Notes under the pieces: model-generated
Told to the model about the DNA's origin: nothing
Seen by the model: only the letters and a program-made list of their open reading frames with translations
The model's database searches: none
Source of the DNA: Micropterus salmoides
Taxonomy: Eukaryota; Chordata; Actinopteri; Centrarchiformes; Centrarchidae
DNA length: 64,000 nt
Reading direction: 5' to 3'
Assembly (NCBI RefSeq): GCF_014851395.1
Contig: NW_024041484.1
Coordinates: forward strand, 378,499-442,498
Translations under genes and position numbers: made by a program
In this document: positions 21,858-33,738 of the stretch, piece by piece
How positions within the stretch are numbered: position 1 is the stretch's first letter
How the letters are laid out: the number at the start of each line of letters is the position of its first letter

Positions 21858-22445
21858 TAGGGCTGCAGCTAACGATGATTTTAGTATTCGAAGCTGTATA
21901 TGTGTTTTACTACTTACCTGTTTATTCTCTTTTGTTAAATAAATTCTTCAAAGACAACAGTTGGTTGTTACTCAATTCTTTGCTCAACCCCTCACCAGGA
22001 ATATAATTTCCACGATAGAAGCTTCTATAGATTATTTCAACGGCGGCAGCGGTTGTTGTTGCTGTTACCTTGTCTGTGGTCAGCTGGCAGAACACCGGCT
22101 GCTTTCTGATCAGGCGCCGTCGTGCTGTTGCCGAGGCAACAAAGTTTCGTTTTACGGTGGACGGACGGTAACATTACAGAGTTGTTGTTTTCTTTAGTTT
22201 GAAATAATCCCATACTTTGGACACTTTCTTTTTTGTCACTCGCTGTTTTCTCTCTCTTCCTCCCCTTTGTAAACAGCTCCGTCATAATCACGTCGTGTTC
22301 CCAGCGTAAGCGCGATGTGCAACAGTAATATGTCCCTGCGAAACACTGTGCTGTACATGGATTAAACGAAGCATCGATGCAAAGAATTTGTGTTGAAGCA
22401 TTTTATGAATCGATTTTATCGATTTAATGAATCGTTTCAGCCCTA
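21858..22445. mobile_element. hAT-type MITE with perfect 8-bp target duplication GTTAGGGT
   Basis: The element starts TAGGGCTGCAGCTAACGAT and ends ATCGTTTCAGCCCTA. It is bracketed by GTTAGGGT at 21850-21857 and 22446-22453. The 588-bp interior has no transposase. AT-rich ATCGATT ends are typical of this fish family. Confidence 0.85.
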
Positions 22446-22453
22446 GTTAGGGT

Positions 22454-23027
22454 AGAAGGAAAACTACAGAAGGCTGGCAGCTGTGTGCTCACAAGCAGGG
22501 CGAAGGGCGTTCATATATCCAGTGGAAATTGGTTGCAGAAGCTACATTGAAACATTCACCCAGCAGCACCTCTTGGGATCACTGTCTCCAAGCTGAGGAA
22601 GGCTCACAAAAACCTGGCTGAGGAGGCACAACAACCGAGCTGTTGGCTCTGGCTCTGAAAAAAAGATAAGGCGGGGGAAAGCAAGGTGGCTCCCGACAGA
22701 CGACCTGGGGCCAGCCCAATGGCACCGTCAGGTAGACCAGCCTGTGCTGGGATGGTCCACAAACCTTAACAGTTACTATTTTCAAATTTTTTGCCCCATT
22801 ACTTGCAGAAGGTAGAAACTGAAATGAAAGCAGTATGTTAACAGGTGTATTTAGAAAAGTGAGATGTTAGACAGTGTTCCACACTACCAGTAGCCTGATC
22901 AACACTGTATCATCTCTCCAAGTTGAGGAAGAACAAAGCAGCCGCACCACTAGCACACAAGCTGAAAAATGGCTACAGCACTCTCCTGGACATTGGTAAC
23001 ATGTCATCATGGACAGAGAACAGACGG

Positions 23028-23070
<43 letters not shown>

Positions 23071-23615
23071 ACAACAAACTTTCATTAATGGGGCACTGTC
23101 CCCTTGAGAACAGGGCTTTCTGGGGCAGGTGAAGGTTAGCAGAGCTCACATGTGCTCCCTCTGTCATGTATTTTACAGGATGACACACATAAAAAGCACT
23201 CTTCTCTCTTCTACTGTTGTTATTTACTTTTCTTTAAAAAAAATCTGAATACATTAAAAAAAAAATCACGACAGCAAAAATTCAACTAAACTCTAGACAA
23301 AACAGTTTTTTTCCAAATTACTGATACTTAATTAATCGAAAAGTGTAAATGTACCAAGACTTTAGGGGTGTATTAATACATGTAGCACATTTGCTTTATC
23401 GAGGAGGGTTATGCAACATTAACATAAATTACAGCTGGGTGGAATGACAAAGCTGCTTGTAGGATTTGCTTGGCTAGTGCATTTATAAAGGAATAGTCCT
23501 CAAAGTAAGCAAGAGGTCGGAGAAGACGTGTATGTCTGCCATAATTACATTACTTTTTATTAATAGGCTGATACAGAGAACAGGGATGCATTTTCACAGC
23601 AAAGGCAAAAAATAA
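22454..23615. other. TE-derived ORF scrap and a (CA)n microsatellite
   Basis: At 22540-22760 the plus strand gives a frame with KLRKAHKNLAEEAQQPSCWL and GASPMAPSGRPACAGMVHKP, resembling a fish retroelement ORF, family uncertain. A (CA)n tract lies at 23029-23067. The rest, up to the start of the repeat array, is AT-rich and unrecognised. Confidence 0.4.
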
Positions 23616-24619
23616 TGGTGCAGATGTGAGCATGTACACTGAAGTTACAACAACTTCCTGTGTCATGGCGAAGACTTGATCTTTGACGCCACGCCACGGA
23701 CACGCCCATTGACGAAAACTTGCAAATAGCACAACTTTTCATCTTCAATGCCTTTAGAAGGCACAGTACAAATTTGAGGTCGGTCGGACTAAATCCCTAG
23801 GAGGAGTTCGTTAAAGTACGAAGTGTGTAAATCATCCAAATTTGACGTAAAATTCAAAATGGCCGACTTCCTATTGGGTTTAGGCTATGGCTCCAAGAGA
23901 CTTTTTTGTGCGTCTGGACAAGATAAACGTACCACAGAAAATTCGTGCACGTAGGTGAAAAGTGCGGCGGGGGCTGCTTCGTTAAAGGTCACTTTCTGTT
24001 GCCAGCAGGTGGCGCTATGACTGTGGGTGAATGTCGGCATGTACATGTGTTCAGGGCGGGACTCTCATCCTACATGTACAGTTTGGTCCAGATGTGAGCA
24101 TGTACACTGAAGTTACGACAACTTCCTGTGTCATGGCGAAGACTTGATCTTTGACGCCACGCCACGGACACGCCCATTGACGAAAACTCGCAAATAGCAC
24201 AACTTTCATCGTCATGCCTTTAGAAGGCACAGCAGAAATTTGACGTTGATCCGACTAAATCCCTAGGAGGAGATCGTTAAAGTACAAAGTGTGTAAATCA
24301 TCCAAAAATGGCCGTAAAATTCAAAATGGCCGACTTCCTGTTGACTTTAGGATATGGGTTCTTGAGGCTTTTTGTGCGTCTTGATATGATACATGTCCCC
24401 AGAAAATTTCGTACATGTAGGTTGAACGTGAACGAGGGGCTAATCTTTTCCAATTTTCTAGGTGGCGCTAACGAGTCATTTTGCCACGCCCATGTGCGAA
24501 ACTTGTAGAATACGAAATTTTCACCGGTTCTGACATGTTTGCAAATTTTGGTGAGTTTTCGAGTATGTTTAGGCCATGTCATTTGGGCCTACTTTGCAGA
24601 AAAAAAAAATATATATATA
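23616..24619 (+). mobile_element. composite repeat family, member A (5'-truncated: one 468-bp unit plus terminal unit)
   Basis: The array starts abruptly within a unit at CAGATGTGAGCATGTACACT. Unit 1 covers 23621-24088 and the divergent terminal unit covers 24089 to about 24598 (CTTTGCAG). An A/TA tract at 24599-24619 follows. There is no 3' module; the next member's head begins immediately. A CTCF-like motif lies at 24002-24017. Confidence 0.85.
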
Positions 24620-24899
24620 TTAAAGCTGCAAGCAGCGTTGGGCGGGCCCTCGCACTTATAGCGCGTCAGCGTGTGAGCCGGCCGAGTTGCATATTCTGGA
24701 GCTCTGCCGGTGCGGCTGTGAATTTGCTACGCGGTTATGTCGCCGCATGAAGGTGCATATGTCACTTCCTGTGTCCCCTATGTGGAGCTACATAGCACTT
24801 TCCGCTATGAATATAAATCGGTATTGACGTGTAGATGTCTGGGGGTCGAGAGTTATCAAGCACGTAAAGTTTGGTTCAGATGTGAGCATGTACACTGAA

Positions 24900-26597
24900 C
24901 AATAATGTACCCAAACAATAAAATAAATTCCTTTTATATTTCCCTGCCTTGTTGTTTATGTGTACATACAGAGGAAGAATGTGAGAACAGCACACATTTC
25001 ATCGTTACTGTGTGTTAGAGCATGGGAGAACAGTGGATACTTTTAATACAGCCCACACCCCTAATACTGTGTAACTATAACAAGTAGAGAACAGAAGAAA
25101 AGATGTTCTTTCTTTACAACTGTCTGCATAGCTTATTCATATTGTGTAATGAATGAAAATAAATAGGCCTACTAGGCTCCTCTCTACTTTGACATTTAAG
25201 ATTAGCTGTTTGATCCACCTTCATACACATGTGACATTACTGTACAACTTGAGAAAGGTGAGTTGTTTTCTGCTCCAGCCTGCCTAAAAGAAAAGCGTTT
25301 TTGGGATTAAATGGACTTTATTAGCTGCTGCAGTGCAGGATGAACTCAGAATAGACCCATTTCTCACCTTATTATTCTAAATCATGCAACAAAGAAGAAG
25401 AAATGCATAATAAATCCTGGGACAAAATCTGTCCACAAATACTGTACAGCATGTAGTCTAATGACAGACTTGTGTTATAGCTGACTTGGGCAGTGAAATG
25501 TTTAATTTTTTTAATTCATGTGGTCATAGTTGTCCACAACTCAAATCAGAATATAAGAAGAAATGTTTTATACCACCTCAAGAAGGCTTCCTATCAGAAA
25601 GTTAGGAAGGTATTTCAAATGTACAACTGCAGTACTTAATTCTAAGTAAAGTAATTTCCCTGACATTACTGTGTTACGCATGTAACAGGTTTTATACTTC
25701 CTGTGAGTATAATCCAGTCGGTCTTATTTTCATACTGTATATCCGTTGTGTAATTTGATAAATTGTGTTGTGGTGCTCGCATCGGGTACAACTGACACTT
25801 CATTGCCCTCTTCAGAGAAGACTCTGACTGCAACATGCGTCTTTGTAAAGAGAGAAACGGACAGAAAAAGTCTCTAACTCTGCCTGTCAGCTCGCTCTGC
25901 TCCGTTAAAACTGAATTTACCATACAGAATTGAATACGAGTGCACTCCAGATTTAGCTGCAGCCAGCTGACCGTGTGCTTCTCCCTATACCGCAGTTCTG
26001 TGTCCATGCATGCAGCAAACTGAAAGCACTGTCTGTCGGAGCGTCTACGTGAAAAGAGAAGGAAGACATTGCTGGTAGTATTGTCTTCAGAGTTGTTAAA
26101 CACCTCAGCGCACTGAAGGAAGCCATCTGACTGTGTGAGGGGCAAGATCGTTGATGTCTGCAGGCAGAGTAGGAGCTCTCCTGTCTGACTGGTCCACCAA
26201 TAGCAGAGAAGATGACCCCTTGAGACACAGCCCCTCCTCATTTGCATAATGAGGCAGAAATGCAGAAATAAATACCATGGGTGAAAATAAATAAGGTAAA
26301 TAAATACAAAGGAAGAATAAAACAGACAAAAATATTAAAACACACACATAAATAAATACATTAAAAAAATTAGTAATAAATAAAGTTGAATAAACAAATA
26401 AGGTAATTATAACAAAGGTGAATAAGTAAAGGCACTAATTAAAATATACATTTATGTCTCCTTGTATAATTTAATTACTACCTACATTTATTTATTTACT
26501 TATTTTTTTGTGTATTTAATTGGATGCTTATTTATTTATTGAGCATTTATTTATTTCTGTATTATTTCTGACTGTGTCAGGATCGGTCCTCCATAGG
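24900..26597. repeat. insert sequence, full-length copy in member B
   Basis: It is about 1.7 kb, starting CAATAATGTACCCAAAC and ending GGATCGGTCCTCCATAG after an AAATA-rich stretch. The near-identical inserts are at 31612-33325 and 59566-61274; shortened ones are at 57015-57784 and from 63566. The inverted, older copy at 40380-40750 has no head or units around it, so the insert is a separate repeat that entered the composite family. I see no terminal inverted repeats. Confidence 0.75.
25666..26247 (-). CDS. unrecognised 193-aa ORF inside the insert
   Basis: This minus-strand frame is open for 193 codons and recurs in the other inserts (about 150 shared residues at 60451-60918; broken in 32396-32967). 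Readable landmarks are VFNNSEDNTTSNVFLLFSRR, CFQFAACMDTELRYREKH, VSWLQLNLECTRIQFCMVN and ELTGRVRDFFCPFLSLQRRM. I do not recognise a domain. The ATG coincides with an exact octamer ATGCAAAT (26247-26240 on the minus strand), and an inverted CCAAT box (ATTGG) lies at 26201-26197, inside the ORF. The real start may therefore be further in, for example the ATG at 25999 (MDTELRYREK), or the segment may be a captured promoter and first exon of a host gene. A neutral ORF preserved only because the copies are young is also possible. Confidence 0.3.
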   Translation of the reverse strand: MQMRRGCVSRGHLLCYWWTSQTGELLLCLQTSTILPLTQSDGFLQCAEVFNNSEDNTTSNVFLLFSRRRSDRQCFQFAACMDTELRYREKHTVSWLQLNLECTRIQFCMVNSVLTEQSELTGRVRDFFCPFLSLQRRMLQSESSLKRAMKCQLYPMRAPQHNLSNYTTDIQYENKTDWIILTGSIKPVTCVTQ

Positions 26598-29453
26598 GGG
26601 TGGGAGAGTTATCAAGCACGTAAAGTTTGGTTCAGATGTGAGCATGTACACTGAAGTTACAACAACTTCCTGTGTCATGGCGAAGACTTGATCTCTGACG
26701 CCACGCCACGGACACACCCATTGACGAAAACTCGCAAATAGCACAACTTTTCATCTTCAATGCCTTTAGAAGGCACAGCACAAATTTGAAGTCGGTCGGA
26801 CTAAATCCCTAGGAGGAGTTCGTTAAAGTACGAAGTGTGTAAATCATCCAAAATTTGACGTAAAATTCAAAATGGCCGACTTCCTGTTGATTTTAGGGCA
26901 TCGCTCCAAGAGGTTTTTGTGCGTCTGGACAAGATACACGTACCACAGAAAATTCGTGCACGTAGGTGAAACGTGCGGCGGGGGCTGCTTCGTTAAAAGT
27001 CACTTCCTGTTGCCAGCAGGTGGCGCTATGACTGTCTGTGAATGTCAGCATGTACATGTGTTCAGGGCGGGACTCTCATCCTACATGTACAGTTTGGCCA
27101 GATGTGAGCATGTACACTGAAGTTACGACAACTTCCGTGTCATGGCGAAGAGCTGATCTTTGACGCCACGCCACGGACACGCCCATTGACGAAAACTGCA
27201 AATAGCACAACTTTTCATCTTCAATGCCTTTAGAAGGCACAGCAAAATTTGAGGTCGGTCGGACTAAATCCCTAGGAGGAGTTCGTTAAAGTACGAAGTG
27301 TGTAAATCATCCAAAATTTGACGTAAAATTCAAAATGGCCGACTTCCTGTTGATTTAGGGCATCGCTCCAAGAGGCTTTTTTGTGCGTCTGGACAAGATA
27401 CACGTACCACAGAAAATTCGTGCACGTAGGTGAAACGTGCGGCGGGGGCTGCTTCGTTAAAAGTCACTTCCTGTTGCCAGCAGGTGGCGCTATGACTGTG
27501 GGTGAATGTCGGCATGTACATGTGTTCAGGGCGGGACTCTCATCCTACATGTACAGTTTGGTCCAGATGTGAGCATGTACACTGAAGTTACGACAACTTC
27601 CGTGTCATGGCGAAGAGCTGATCTTTGACGCCACGCCACGGACACGCCCATTGACGAAAACTTGCAAATAGCACAACTTTCATCTTCAATGCCTTTAGAA
27701 GGCACAGCAAAATTTGAGGTCGGTCGGACTAAATCCCTAGGAGGAGTTCGTTAAAGTACGAAGTGTGTAAATCATCCAAAATTTGACGTAAAATTCAAAT
27801 GGCCGACTTCCTGTTGATTTTAGGGCATCGCTCCAAGAGGCTTTTTGTGCGTCTGGACAAGATACACGTACCACAGAAAATTCGTGCACGTAGGTGAAAC
27901 GTGCGGCGGGGGCTGCTTCGTTAAAGGTCACTTTCTGTTGCCAGCAGGTGGCGCTATGACTGTGGGTGAATGTCGGCATGTACATGTGTTCAGGGCGGGA
28001 CTCTCATCCTACATGTACAGTTTGGTCCAGATGTGAGCATGTACACTGAAGTTACGACAACTTCGTGTCATGGCGAAGAGCTGATCTTGACGCCACGCCA
28101 CGGACACGCCCATTGACGAAAACTCGCAAATAGCACAACTTTTCATCTTCAATGCCTTTAGAAGGCACACAAAAATTTGAGGTCGGTCGGACTAAATCCC
28201 TAGGAGGAGTTCGTTAAAGTACGAAGTGTGTAAATCATCCAAAATTTGACGTAAAATTCAAAATGGCCGACTTCCTGTTGATTTAGGGCATCTCCAAGAG
28301 GCTTTTTGTGCGTCTGGACAAGATACACGTACCACAGAAAATTCGTGCACGTAGGTGAAACGTGCGGCGGGGGCTGCTTCGTTAAAAGTCACTTCCTGTT
28401 GCCAGCAGGTGGCGCTATGACTGTGGGTGAATGTCGGCATGTACATGTGTTCAGGGCGGGACTCTCATCCTACATGTACAGTTTGGTCCAGATGTGAGCA
28501 TGTACACTGAAGTTACGACAACTTCCGTGTCATGGCGAAGAGCTGATCTTTGACGCCACGCCACGGACACGCCATTGACGAAAACTTGCAAATAGCACAA
28601 CTTTCATCTTCAATGCCTTTAGAAGGCACAGCAAATTTGAGGTCGGTGGACTAAATCCCTAGGAGGAGTTCGTTAAAGTACGAAGTGTGTAAATCATCCA
28701 AAATTTGACGTAAAATTCAAAATGGCCGACTTCCTGTTGATTTTAGGGCATCGCTCCAAGAGGCTTTTTTGTGCGTCTGGACAAGATACACGTACCACAG
28801 AAAATTCGTGCACGTAGGTGAAACGTGCGGCGGGGGCTGCTTCGTTAAAGGTCACTTTCTGTTGCCAGCAGGTGGCGCTATGACTGTGGGTGAATGTCGG
28901 CATGTACATGTGTTCAGGGCGGGACTCTCATCCTACATGTACAGTTTGGTCCAGATGTGAGCATGTACACTGAAGTTACAACAACTTCCTGTTTCATAGC
29001 GAATCATCGACGCCACGGACACGCCCATTGACGAAAACGCGCAAATAGCACAACTTTTCATCGTCAATGCCTTTAGAAGGCACAGCAGAAATTTGACGTC
29101 GATCCGACTAAATCCCTAGGAGGAGTCGTTAAAGTACGAAGTGTGAAATCATCCAAAAATGGCCGTAAAATTCAAAATGGCCGACTTCCTGTTGACTTTA
29201 GGCTATGGGTTCTTGAGGCTTTTTTGTGCGTCTTGATATGATACATGTCCCCAGAAAATTTCGTACATGTAGGTTGAACGTGAACGAGGGGCTAATTTTT
29301 CCAATTTTAGGTGGCGCTAGCGAGTCATTTGCAACGCCCATGTGCGAAACTTGTAGAATACGAAATTTTTCACCGGTTCTGACATGTTTGCAAATTTGGT
29401 GAGTTTCGAGAATGTTTAGGCCATGTCAGTTGAGCCTACTTTGCAGAAAAAAG

Positions 29454-29492
<39 letters not shown>

Positions 29493-29670
29493 GAGCAAAT
29501 TCAATAGGGACCTCACACGGTCGTGCTCGGGCCCTAATAATCCGAGCAAATTCAATAGGGACCTCGCACGGTCGTGCTCGGGCCCTAATAAAAAAATAAA
29601 AAAATAAAAAAATAAATAATAATCCGAGCAAATTCAATAGGGACCTCGCACGGTCGTGCTCGGGCCCTAA

Positions 29671-30813
29671 TTAAAGCTGCAAGCAGCATTGGGCGGGCCC
29701 TCGCACTTGTAGCGCGTCCGCGCGTGTGAACCAGCCGAGGTTGCATATTCTGGAGCTCTGCCGGTGCGGCTGTGAATTTCCTACGCGGTTCCGACGCCGC
29801 ATGAAGGGCTATATGTCACTTCCTGTGTCCCCTATGTGGAGCTACATAGCACTTGCCGCTATGAATATAAATCGGTATTGGGTGTAGATGTGCGGGGTGG
29901 GAGAGTTATCAAGCACGTAAAGTTTGTTTCAGATGTGAGCATGTACACTGAACAATAATGTACCCAAACAATAAAATAAATTCCTTTTATTTCCCTGCCT
30001 TGTTGTTATGTGTACATACAGAGGAGAATGTGAGAACAGCACACATTTCACGTTACTGTGTGTTAGAGCATGGGAGAACAGTGGATACTTTAATACAGCC
30101 CACACCCCTAATACTGTGTAACTATAACAAGTAGAGAACAGAAGAAAAAGATGTTCTCTTTACAACTGTCTGCATAGCTTATTCATATTGTGTAATGAAT
30201 GAAAATAAATAGGCCTACTAGGATCCTCTCTACTTGACATTTAAGATTAGCTTGTTTGACCACCTTCATACACATGTGACATTACTGTACAACTTGAGAA
30301 AGGTGAGTTGTTTCTGCTCCAGCCTGCCTAAAAGAAAAGCGTTTTTGGGATTAAAGGACTTTATTAGCTGCGCAGTGAAGGATGAACTCAGAATAGCCAT
30401 TTCTCACCTTATTATTCTAAATCATGCAACGAAGAAGAAGAAATGCATAATAATCCTGGGACAAAATCTGTCCACAAATACTGTACAGCATGTAGTCTGA
30501 TGAACAAGACTGTGTATAGCTGATTGGGCAGTGAAATGTTTTTTAATTCATGTGGTCATAGTTGTCCACAACTCAATCAGAATATAAGAAGAATTTTTAT
30601 ACCACCTCAAGAAGGCTTCCTATCAGAAAGGTAGGAAGGTATTTCAAATGTACAACTGCAGTACTTAAATCTAAGTAAAGTAATTTCCCTGACTTTTTGT
30701 GTTACTTACTTTTAATAGACCCATGTAGAGGTTTATACTTCCTGTGAGTATAATCCAATCAATCTTATTTTCATACTGTATATCGTTGTTAATTTGAAAA
30801 TTGTGTTGTATGT
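29671..30813 (+). mobile_element. composite repeat family, member C (head and insert, cut by the gap)
   Basis: The head at 29671-29952 starts TTAAAGCTGCAAGCAGC, and the insert runs from 29953 to the gap edge. Compared with the copies at 31336 and 59284 it has many scattered single-base deletions (for example TTGTTATG for TTGTTTATG and GAGGAGAA for GAGGAAGAA). That looks like consensus error at a contig end rather than ageing. Confidence 0.8.
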
Positions 30814-31313
30814 NNNNNNNNNNNNNNNNNNNNNNNNNNNNNNNNNNNNNNNNNNNNNNNNNNNNNNNNNNNNNNNNNNNNNNNNNNNNNNNNNNNNNNN
30901 NNNNNNNNNNNNNNNNNNNNNNNNNNNNNNNNNNNNNNNNNNNNNNNNNNNNNNNNNNNNNNNNNNNNNNNNNNNNNNNNNNNNNNNNNNNNNNNNNNNN
31001 NNNNNNNNNNNNNNNNNNNNNNNNNNNNNNNNNNNNNNNNNNNNNNNNNNNNNNNNNNNNNNNNNNNNNNNNNNNNNNNNNNNNNNNNNNNNNNNNNNNN
31101 NNNNNNNNNNNNNNNNNNNNNNNNNNNNNNNNNNNNNNNNNNNNNNNNNNNNNNNNNNNNNNNNNNNNNNNNNNNNNNNNNNNNNNNNNNNNNNNNNNNN
31201 NNNNNNNNNNNNNNNNNNNNNNNNNNNNNNNNNNNNNNNNNNNNNNNNNNNNNNNNNNNNNNNNNNNNNNNNNNNNNNNNNNNNNNNNNNNNNNNNNNNN
31301 NNNNNNNNNNNNN
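30814..31313. other. assembly gap of exactly 500 N
   Basis: The round length marks a placeholder join between contigs, not a measured gap. ORFs that run through it are meaningless. Both sides are in the same repeat family: the insert of member C on the left, and the end of a 3' module (TCGGGCCCTAA) on the right. Confidence 0.99.
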
Positions 31314-32395
31314 TCGGGCCCTAAAAAAAAAAAAATTAAAGCTGCAAGCAGCGTTGGGGGGCCCTCGCACTTGTAAGCGCGTGCGCGTGAGCGGCCGAGT
31401 TGCATTCTGGAGCTCTGCCGGTGCGGCTGTGAATTTCCTACGCGGTTCCGACGCCGCATGAATGGCTATATGTCACTTCCTGTGTCCCCTATGTGGAGCT
31501 ACATAGCACTTGCCGCTATGAATATAAATCGGTATTGACGTGTAGATGTCTGCGGGGTGGGAGAGTTATCAAGCACGTAAGTTTGTTTCAGATGTGAGCA
31601 TGTACACTGAACAATAATGTACCCAAACATAAAATAAATTCCTTTTATATTTCCCTGCCTTGTTGTTTATGTGTACATACAGAGGAAGAATGTGAGAACA
31701 GCACACATTTCATCGTTACTGTGTGTTAGAGCATGGGAGAACAGTGGATACTTTTAATACAGCCCACACCCCTAATACTGTGTAACTATAACAAGTAGAG
31801 AACAGAAGAAAAGATGTTCTTTCTTTACAACTGTCTGCATAGCTTATTCATATTGTGTAATGAATGAAAATAAATAGGCCTACTAGGCTCCTCTCTACTT
31901 TGACATTTAAGATTAGCTTGTTTGATCCACCTTCATACACATGTGACATTACTGTACAACTTGAGAAAGGTGAGTTGTTTTCTGCTCCAGCCTGCCTAAA
32001 AGAAAAGCGTTTTGGGATTAAATGGACTTTATTAGCTGCTGCAGTGCAGGATGAACTCAGAATAGACCCATTTCTCACCTTATTATTCTAAATCATGCAA
32101 CGAAGAAGAAGAAATGCATAAGAAATCCTGGGACAAAATCTGTCCACAAATACTGTACAGCATGTAGTCTGATGACAAGACTTGTGTTATAGCTGACTTG
32201 GGCAGTGAAATGTTAATTTTTTTAATTCATGTGGTCATAGTTGTCCACAACTCAAATCAGAATATAAGAAGAAATGTTTTATACCACCTCAAGAAGGCTT
32301 CCTATCAGAAAGGTAGGAAGGTATTTCAAATGTACAACTGCAGTACTTAAATCTAAGTAAAGTAATTTCCCTGACATTTTTGTGTTACTTTACTT

Positions 32396-32967
32396 TTAAT
32401 AGACCCATGTAAGAGGTTTTATACTTCCTGTGAGTATAATCCAATCAATCTTATTTTCATACTGTATATCCGTTGTGTAATTTGATAAATTGTGTTGTAT
32501 GTCGTGCTCGCATCTCAGAGAAGACTCTGACTGCAACATGCGTCTTTGTAAAGAGAGAAACGGACAGAAAAAGTCTCTAACTCTGCCTGTCAGCTCGCTC
32601 TGCTCCGTTAAAACTGAATTTACCATACAGAATTGAATACGAGTGCACTCCAGATTTAGCTGCAGCCAGCTGACCGTGTGCTTCTCCCTATACCGCAGTT
32701 CTGTGTCCATGCATGCAGCAAACTGAAAGCACTGTCTGTCGGTGCTCTACGTGAAAAGAGAAGGAAGACATTGCTGGTAGTATTGTCTTCAGAGTTGTTA
32801 AACACCTCAGCGCACTGAAGGAAGCCATCTGACTGTGTGAGGGGCAAGATCGTTGATGTCTGCAGGCAGAGTAGGAGCTCTCCTGTCTGACTGGTCCACC
32901 AATAGCAGAGAAGATGACCCCTTGAGACACAGCCCCTCCTCATTTGCATAATGAGGCAGAAATGCAT
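32396..32967 (-). pseudogene. insert ORF, frameshifted copy in member D
   Basis: This is the same minus-strand ORF as 25666-26247. It is split by a small deletion near 32742-32746 (FLLFSRR is followed by APTDSAF from another frame) and has a different C-terminal end after SESSL. Confidence 0.5.
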
Positions 32968-33738
32968 ACAAAATTTAAAAAAGACAGGCAGAAATAAATA
33001 CCATGGGTGAAAATAAATAAGGTAAATAAATACAAAGGAAGAATAAAACAGACAAAAATATTAAAACACACACATAAATAAATACATTAAAAAATTAGTA
33101 ATAAATAAAGTTGAATAAACAAATAAGGTAATTATAACAAAGGTGAATAAGTAAAGGCACTAATTAAAATATATACATTTATGTCTCCTTGTATAATTTA
33201 ATTACTACCTACATTTATTTATTTACTTTATTTTTTTGTGTATTTAATTGGATGCTTATTTATTTATTGAGCATTTATTTATTTCTGTATTTATTTCTGA
33301 CTGTGTCAGGATCGGTCCTCCATAGCGGGGTGGGAGAGTTATCAAGCACGTAAAGTTTGGTTCAGATGTGAGCATGTACACTGAAGTTACAACAACTTCC
33401 TGTGTCATGGCGAAGACTTGATCTTGACGCCACGCCACGGACACACCCATTGACGAAAACTCGCAAATAGCACAACTTTTCATCTTCAATGCCTTTAGAA
33501 GGCACAGCACAAATTTGAAGTCGGTCGACTAAATCCCTAGGAGGAGTTCGTTAAAGTACGAAGTGTGTAAATCATCCAAAATGACGTAAAATTCAAAATG
33601 GCCGACTTCCTGTTGATTTTAGGGCATCGCTCCAAGAGGCTTTTTTTGCGTCTGGACAGATACATGTACCACAGAAAATTCGTGCACGTAGGTGAAACGT
33701 GCGGCGGGGGCTGCTTCGTTAAAAGTCACTTCCTGTTG

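Larger units (their letters stand above)
24002..28880 (+). promoter_or_regulatory. six CTCF-consensus-like motifs in members A and B
   Basis: CCAGCAGGTGGCGCTA occurs at 24002-24017, 27013-27028, 27477-27492, 27941-27956, 28402-28417 and 28865-28880. All are on the plus strand, one per 465-bp unit. Each matches CCASYAGRKGGCRSYV at all 16 positions. The terminal units keep only AGGTGGCGCTA and lose the left half. Confidence 0.6.
24620..29670 (+). mobile_element. composite repeat family, member B (complete: head, insert, five units, terminal unit, three 3' modules)
   Basis: The head is at 24620-24899, starting TTAAAGCTGCAAGCAGCG, where GCTGCAAGCAGC can form a hairpin. The insert runs from 24900 to about 26597. 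A second copy of the head's last 60 bp follows at 26598-26655. Tandem units begin at 26633, 27099, 27564, 28028 and 28489, with periods of 461-466 bp. The terminal unit is at 28952-29445. A run of about 40 A, broken by one G, is at 29446-29489. Three 3' modules lie at 29490-29540, 29541-29590 and 29622-29670, each ending GTCGTGCTCGGGCCCTAAT. The family is one I know only as an anonymous fish repeat. No transposase or polymerase ORF is present. Confidence 0.85.

Noticed and set aside
30671..31459. Long ORFs of 176-262 aa spanning the gap
   Set aside because: Most of their length is N translated as X.
31848..32091. Paired 75-76 aa ORFs on opposite strands in the insert (also at 59805-60048)
   Set aside because: Both strands are open over the same bases, and they recur only because the insert recurs. 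There is no motif to prefer either.
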